Assembly (NCBI GenBank): GCA_003542955.1
Contig: DPJP01000063.1
Span: 1 to 6,422 of the forward strand
Direction: 5' to 3'
Source: Armatimonadota bacterium
GTDB taxonomy: Bacteria > Armatimonadota > Zipacnadia > Zipacnadales > UBA11051
Length of the DNA: 6,422 nucleotides
Shown: one piece after another, positions 5,940-6,422 of the stretch
Layout of the letters: each line of letters opens with the position of its first letter
How positions within the stretch are numbered: position 1 is the stretch's first letter
Notes under the pieces: generated by a model
Told to the model about the DNA's origin: nothing
The model's database searches: none
The model's input: the letters and a program-made list of their open reading frames with translations, nothing else
Program-made: the position numbers and the translations under genes

Positions 5940-6422
5940 ATGGGGGTTCCACACTTCTGGCATGCCCTGGCAGTTGCGGCCGCGGCGGGCCTGGTGGCCT
6001 CCACATCTGGGGACGTCCCGGCTGTGGTGTCACCACCTCTGTATCCCGACACGCCCGTCGTTGTGGACGGGCAATCGGCCTGCACGATCATCGCCTCGAG
6101 CAGCGATCCCGACCACGCCGCCGTCGCCAGGACCGTCGCCGAGACACTGGCGGGCAGGTATGGTCTGGACTTCCCGGTTCTGCCCGACACCGACCTCTGC
6201 CCCGAGCCGATCTCTTCGATCTCGGAGCAGTCCAGGCAGGCCAACCTCATCGTCGTCGGCAACGCCTACACCAATCGGGCTATCCTGGGGTTCTACGCGG
6301 GATTCAGGTGCGGGGCCGATACTCACTATCCCGGCGGTGACGGCTTCGAGCTGCGGACCATCTGCAACCCGTGGGGCAATGGACACAACGTGGTGGTCGT
6401 CGGCTTCTCGACTATCGAGGGC
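5940..6422 (+). CDS. Secreted protein, partial; GH67N/GH20b-like accessory domain at N terminus
   Basis: The frame opens at ATG 5940 and is still open at the right edge, giving 161 residues. Residues 1 to about 28 look like a signal peptide, with a long Ala/Val-rich core (ALAVAAAAGLVA) but only His, no Lys or Arg, before it. From about 38 the sequence alternates strand and helix: VVVDGQSACTIIASSS, a helix with AVARTVAETLAGRYGLDFPV, then ANLIVVGNAYTNRAI, HYPGGDGFELRT, and GHNVVVVGFSTIEG. This order (a helix selecting a 'sugar-side' sheet, a PGGDGFELR turn, then VVVVG followed by a D/T-x-E-G end) resembles the non-catalytic domain preceding the barrel in alpha-glucuronidases and hexosaminidases. 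The catalytic part, if any, lies beyond the window. Family assignment is by pattern only. It is divergent from the Big_5 gene and could be a carbohydrate-active enzyme partner of the lyase. Confidence 0.8.
   Translation, partial: MGVPHFWHALAVAAAAGLVASTSGDVPAVVSPPLYPDTPVVVDGQSACTIIASSSDPDHAAVARTVAETLAGRYGLDFPVLPDTDLCPEPISSISEQSRQANLIVVGNAYTNRAILGFYAGFRCGADTHYPGGDGFELRTICNPWGNGHNVVVVGFSTIEG

Overview
The window is GC-rich and looks like a piece of a bacterial chromosome or metagenome-assembled genome. It carries genes for exported proteins acting on carbohydrate. The combination of a large heparinase II/III-like lyase with a NPCBM module, a small Big_5-type secreted protein, and a large secreted protein with a GH67N/GH20b-like start is what I associate with uncultured polysaccharide degraders such as Armatimonadota, Planctomycetota or similar lineages. 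That assignment is an inference; no marker gene is present.

Layout. Positions 1-841 hold no convincing intact gene. This stretch is full of small-scale structure: a long-armed inverted repeat (33-122), a pyrimidine-rich tract (136-188), four unrelated short tandem repeats of 8-10 bp units (197-226, 301-320, 394-409, 518-549), a possible remnant of a minus-strand gene start (428-469), and GC-rich hairpins (571-591, 636-649, 723-749) leading up to the first gene. Positions 842-4978 encode one very large exported protein: signal peptide or lipobox, an alpha-helical lyase domain with a four-cysteine zinc-knuckle-like insertion, the heparinase II/III beta domain with its HGH motif, a duplicated beta module, an Ig-like stretch, and a C-terminal NPCBM carbohydrate-binding domain. 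A convergent minus-strand gene (5007-5762), whose stop lies 28 bases away, encodes a 251-residue secreted protein of two tandem Big_5-like domains. A third gene starts at 5940, is transcribed divergently from the second across a 177-base spacer, and runs off the right edge. Its 161 visible residues are a signal peptide followed by a fold-related accessory domain like those that precede glycoside hydrolase catalytic domains.

How they may work together: all three products are predicted to be exported. The lyase would cleave uronic-acid-containing polysaccharide, its NPCBM domain would hold it on glycan, and the third protein probably acts on carbohydrate as well. They are not one operon, because the middle gene points the other way. 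No transporter, SusC/D pair, sulfatase or regulator is visible. I found no CRISPR array, tRNA, rRNA, transposase or complete mobile element.
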